Below, one piece after another: positions 63,686 through 64,000 of a DNA stretch of 64,000 nt; the first letter of the stretch is position 1; each line of letters begins with the position of its first letter. Origin of the DNA: Lepidurus packardi (lineage: Eukaryota > Arthropoda > Branchiopoda > Notostraca > Triopsidae); the NCBI GenBank assembly GCA_023053545.1, contig JAKZAN010000049.1, positions 62,001-126,000 on the forward strand, given 5' to 3'. Made by a program: the position numbers and the translations under genes. Under the pieces are notes generated by a model. The model had not been told where the DNA came from and did not search any database. It saw nothing but the letters and a program-made list of their open reading frames with translations.

Positions 63686-64000
63686 AACGCACGACTAGAA
63701 GTGACGCTCAACAAACAACTGACGTAAACCAACCTGACCAACAACGAAACAACGGAGGAATTAGCATCATCTTTCATAACATAAGGAAAAGCTTTTTCCA
63801 ACTTACAGAGACTCTGAGAGAAGCAAACATCCAAGAAGCGAAAGCAGTCTTCATACTAGAACCACCTACAAAGATGTCGAATCAATCTCAACAGGGCTTT
63901 GACCTAATTATGCCTCCGACGGAGTATAAAGGGGTGGTCTGTTTCAAGAGACCAAATACGTTCCATTTTCAAATCCAATCAGTACAAGAATTGTACTCCA
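63682..64000 (+). CDS. LINE ORF2, start of endonuclease domain (partial)
   Basis: Starts at the ATG of the ATGA overlap and is open to the window end (106 residues). FQLTETLREANIQEAKAVFI then LEPP corresponds to the beginning of the endonuclease in the LINE at 45056 (FETVKEANDRGCEAVIILEPP). This confirms the frame and start. RT lies beyond the window. Confidence 0.8.
   Translation, partial: MKRTTRSDAQQTTDVNQPDQQRNNGGISIIFHNIRKSFFQLTETLREANIQEAKAVFILEPPTKMSNQSQQGFDLIMPPTEYKGVVCFKRPNTFHFQIQSVQELYS

Larger units (their letters stand above)
62160..64000 (+). mobile_element. 5' part of a LINE (continues past the window)
   Basis: A leader followed by ORF1 and the start of ORF2. The leader begins near a small GACGGG..CCCGTC stem-loop (62158-62180) and a TTAAAAAGTG direct repeat. 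The exact 5' end is not defined. It is the most complete of the three related LINEs in the window. Confidence 0.75.

Overview
This is nuclear DNA from an arthropod, most likely a crustacean. The genes have short GT..AG introns (about 55-110 bp). Tracts of the arthropod telomere-type repeat (TTAGG/CCTAA) are scattered through it. A large nuclear copy of mitochondrial DNA (numt) keeps the ancestral pancrustacean gene order and the invertebrate mitochondrial code (TGA = Trp). Almost everything else is transposable elements, often nested, plus one tandemly amplified host gene. I cannot name the species.

Layout. 1-1076: 3' end of an LTR element (env-like ORF plus LTR). 1395-9724: a nest of elements. 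A complete 6.7 kb Mutator-like (MULE) transposon (2141-8844, 9-bp target duplication) sits inside an older element, next to a truncated hAT transposase. 9725-27317: about 5.3 tandem copies of a 3.34 kb unit, giving five six-exon genes for an HMMR/RHAMM-like spindle coiled-coil protein with identical final coding exons. 27318-33053: a CCTAA-carrying MITE, Gypsy integrase debris, a decayed DUF6729-type gene, a retroposed 5' tRNA-Leu half with a 15-bp duplication, and another MITE. 33880-35013: a row of stem-loops, a 32-bp tandem repeat and a small three-exon gene. 36.4-36.8 kb: an ND5 numt fragment.

37617-50354: a 5'-truncated LINE (carrying a hAT with intact ends) is flanked by a direct duplication of about 0.9 kb. 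The right-hand duplicate was later hit by a MITE and by a 3968-bp DNA transposon with a DDE protein I cannot assign to a named superfamily. The left-hand duplicate is the natural empty site for both insertions. 51363-59858: the main numt, collinear with an arthropod mitogenome (rrnL-trnL1-ND6-ND3-trnG-COX3-ATP6-ATP8-trnD-trnK-COX2-trnL2-COX1-Y/C/W-ND2), interrupted by a LINE, hAT pieces, a tRNA-like SINE and a solo LTR. 59908-64000: a repeat-containing basic protein gene, another MITE, a WD40 gene fragment and the 5' part of a LINE with ORF1/ORF2 joined by an ATGA stop-start overlap.

The most unusual signals are: two hairpins with different stems but an identical 16-nt loop (4930-4985, 5113-5170); an in-frame A_AAA_AAG slip site that would fuse the MULE OTU and transposase ORFs; the HMMR-like amplification with a shared C-terminal frameshift; the 0.9 kb duplication around a LINE; the tRNA half-insertion; and the DD43E-type transposon. 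All calls come from reading the sequence; no database search was possible.
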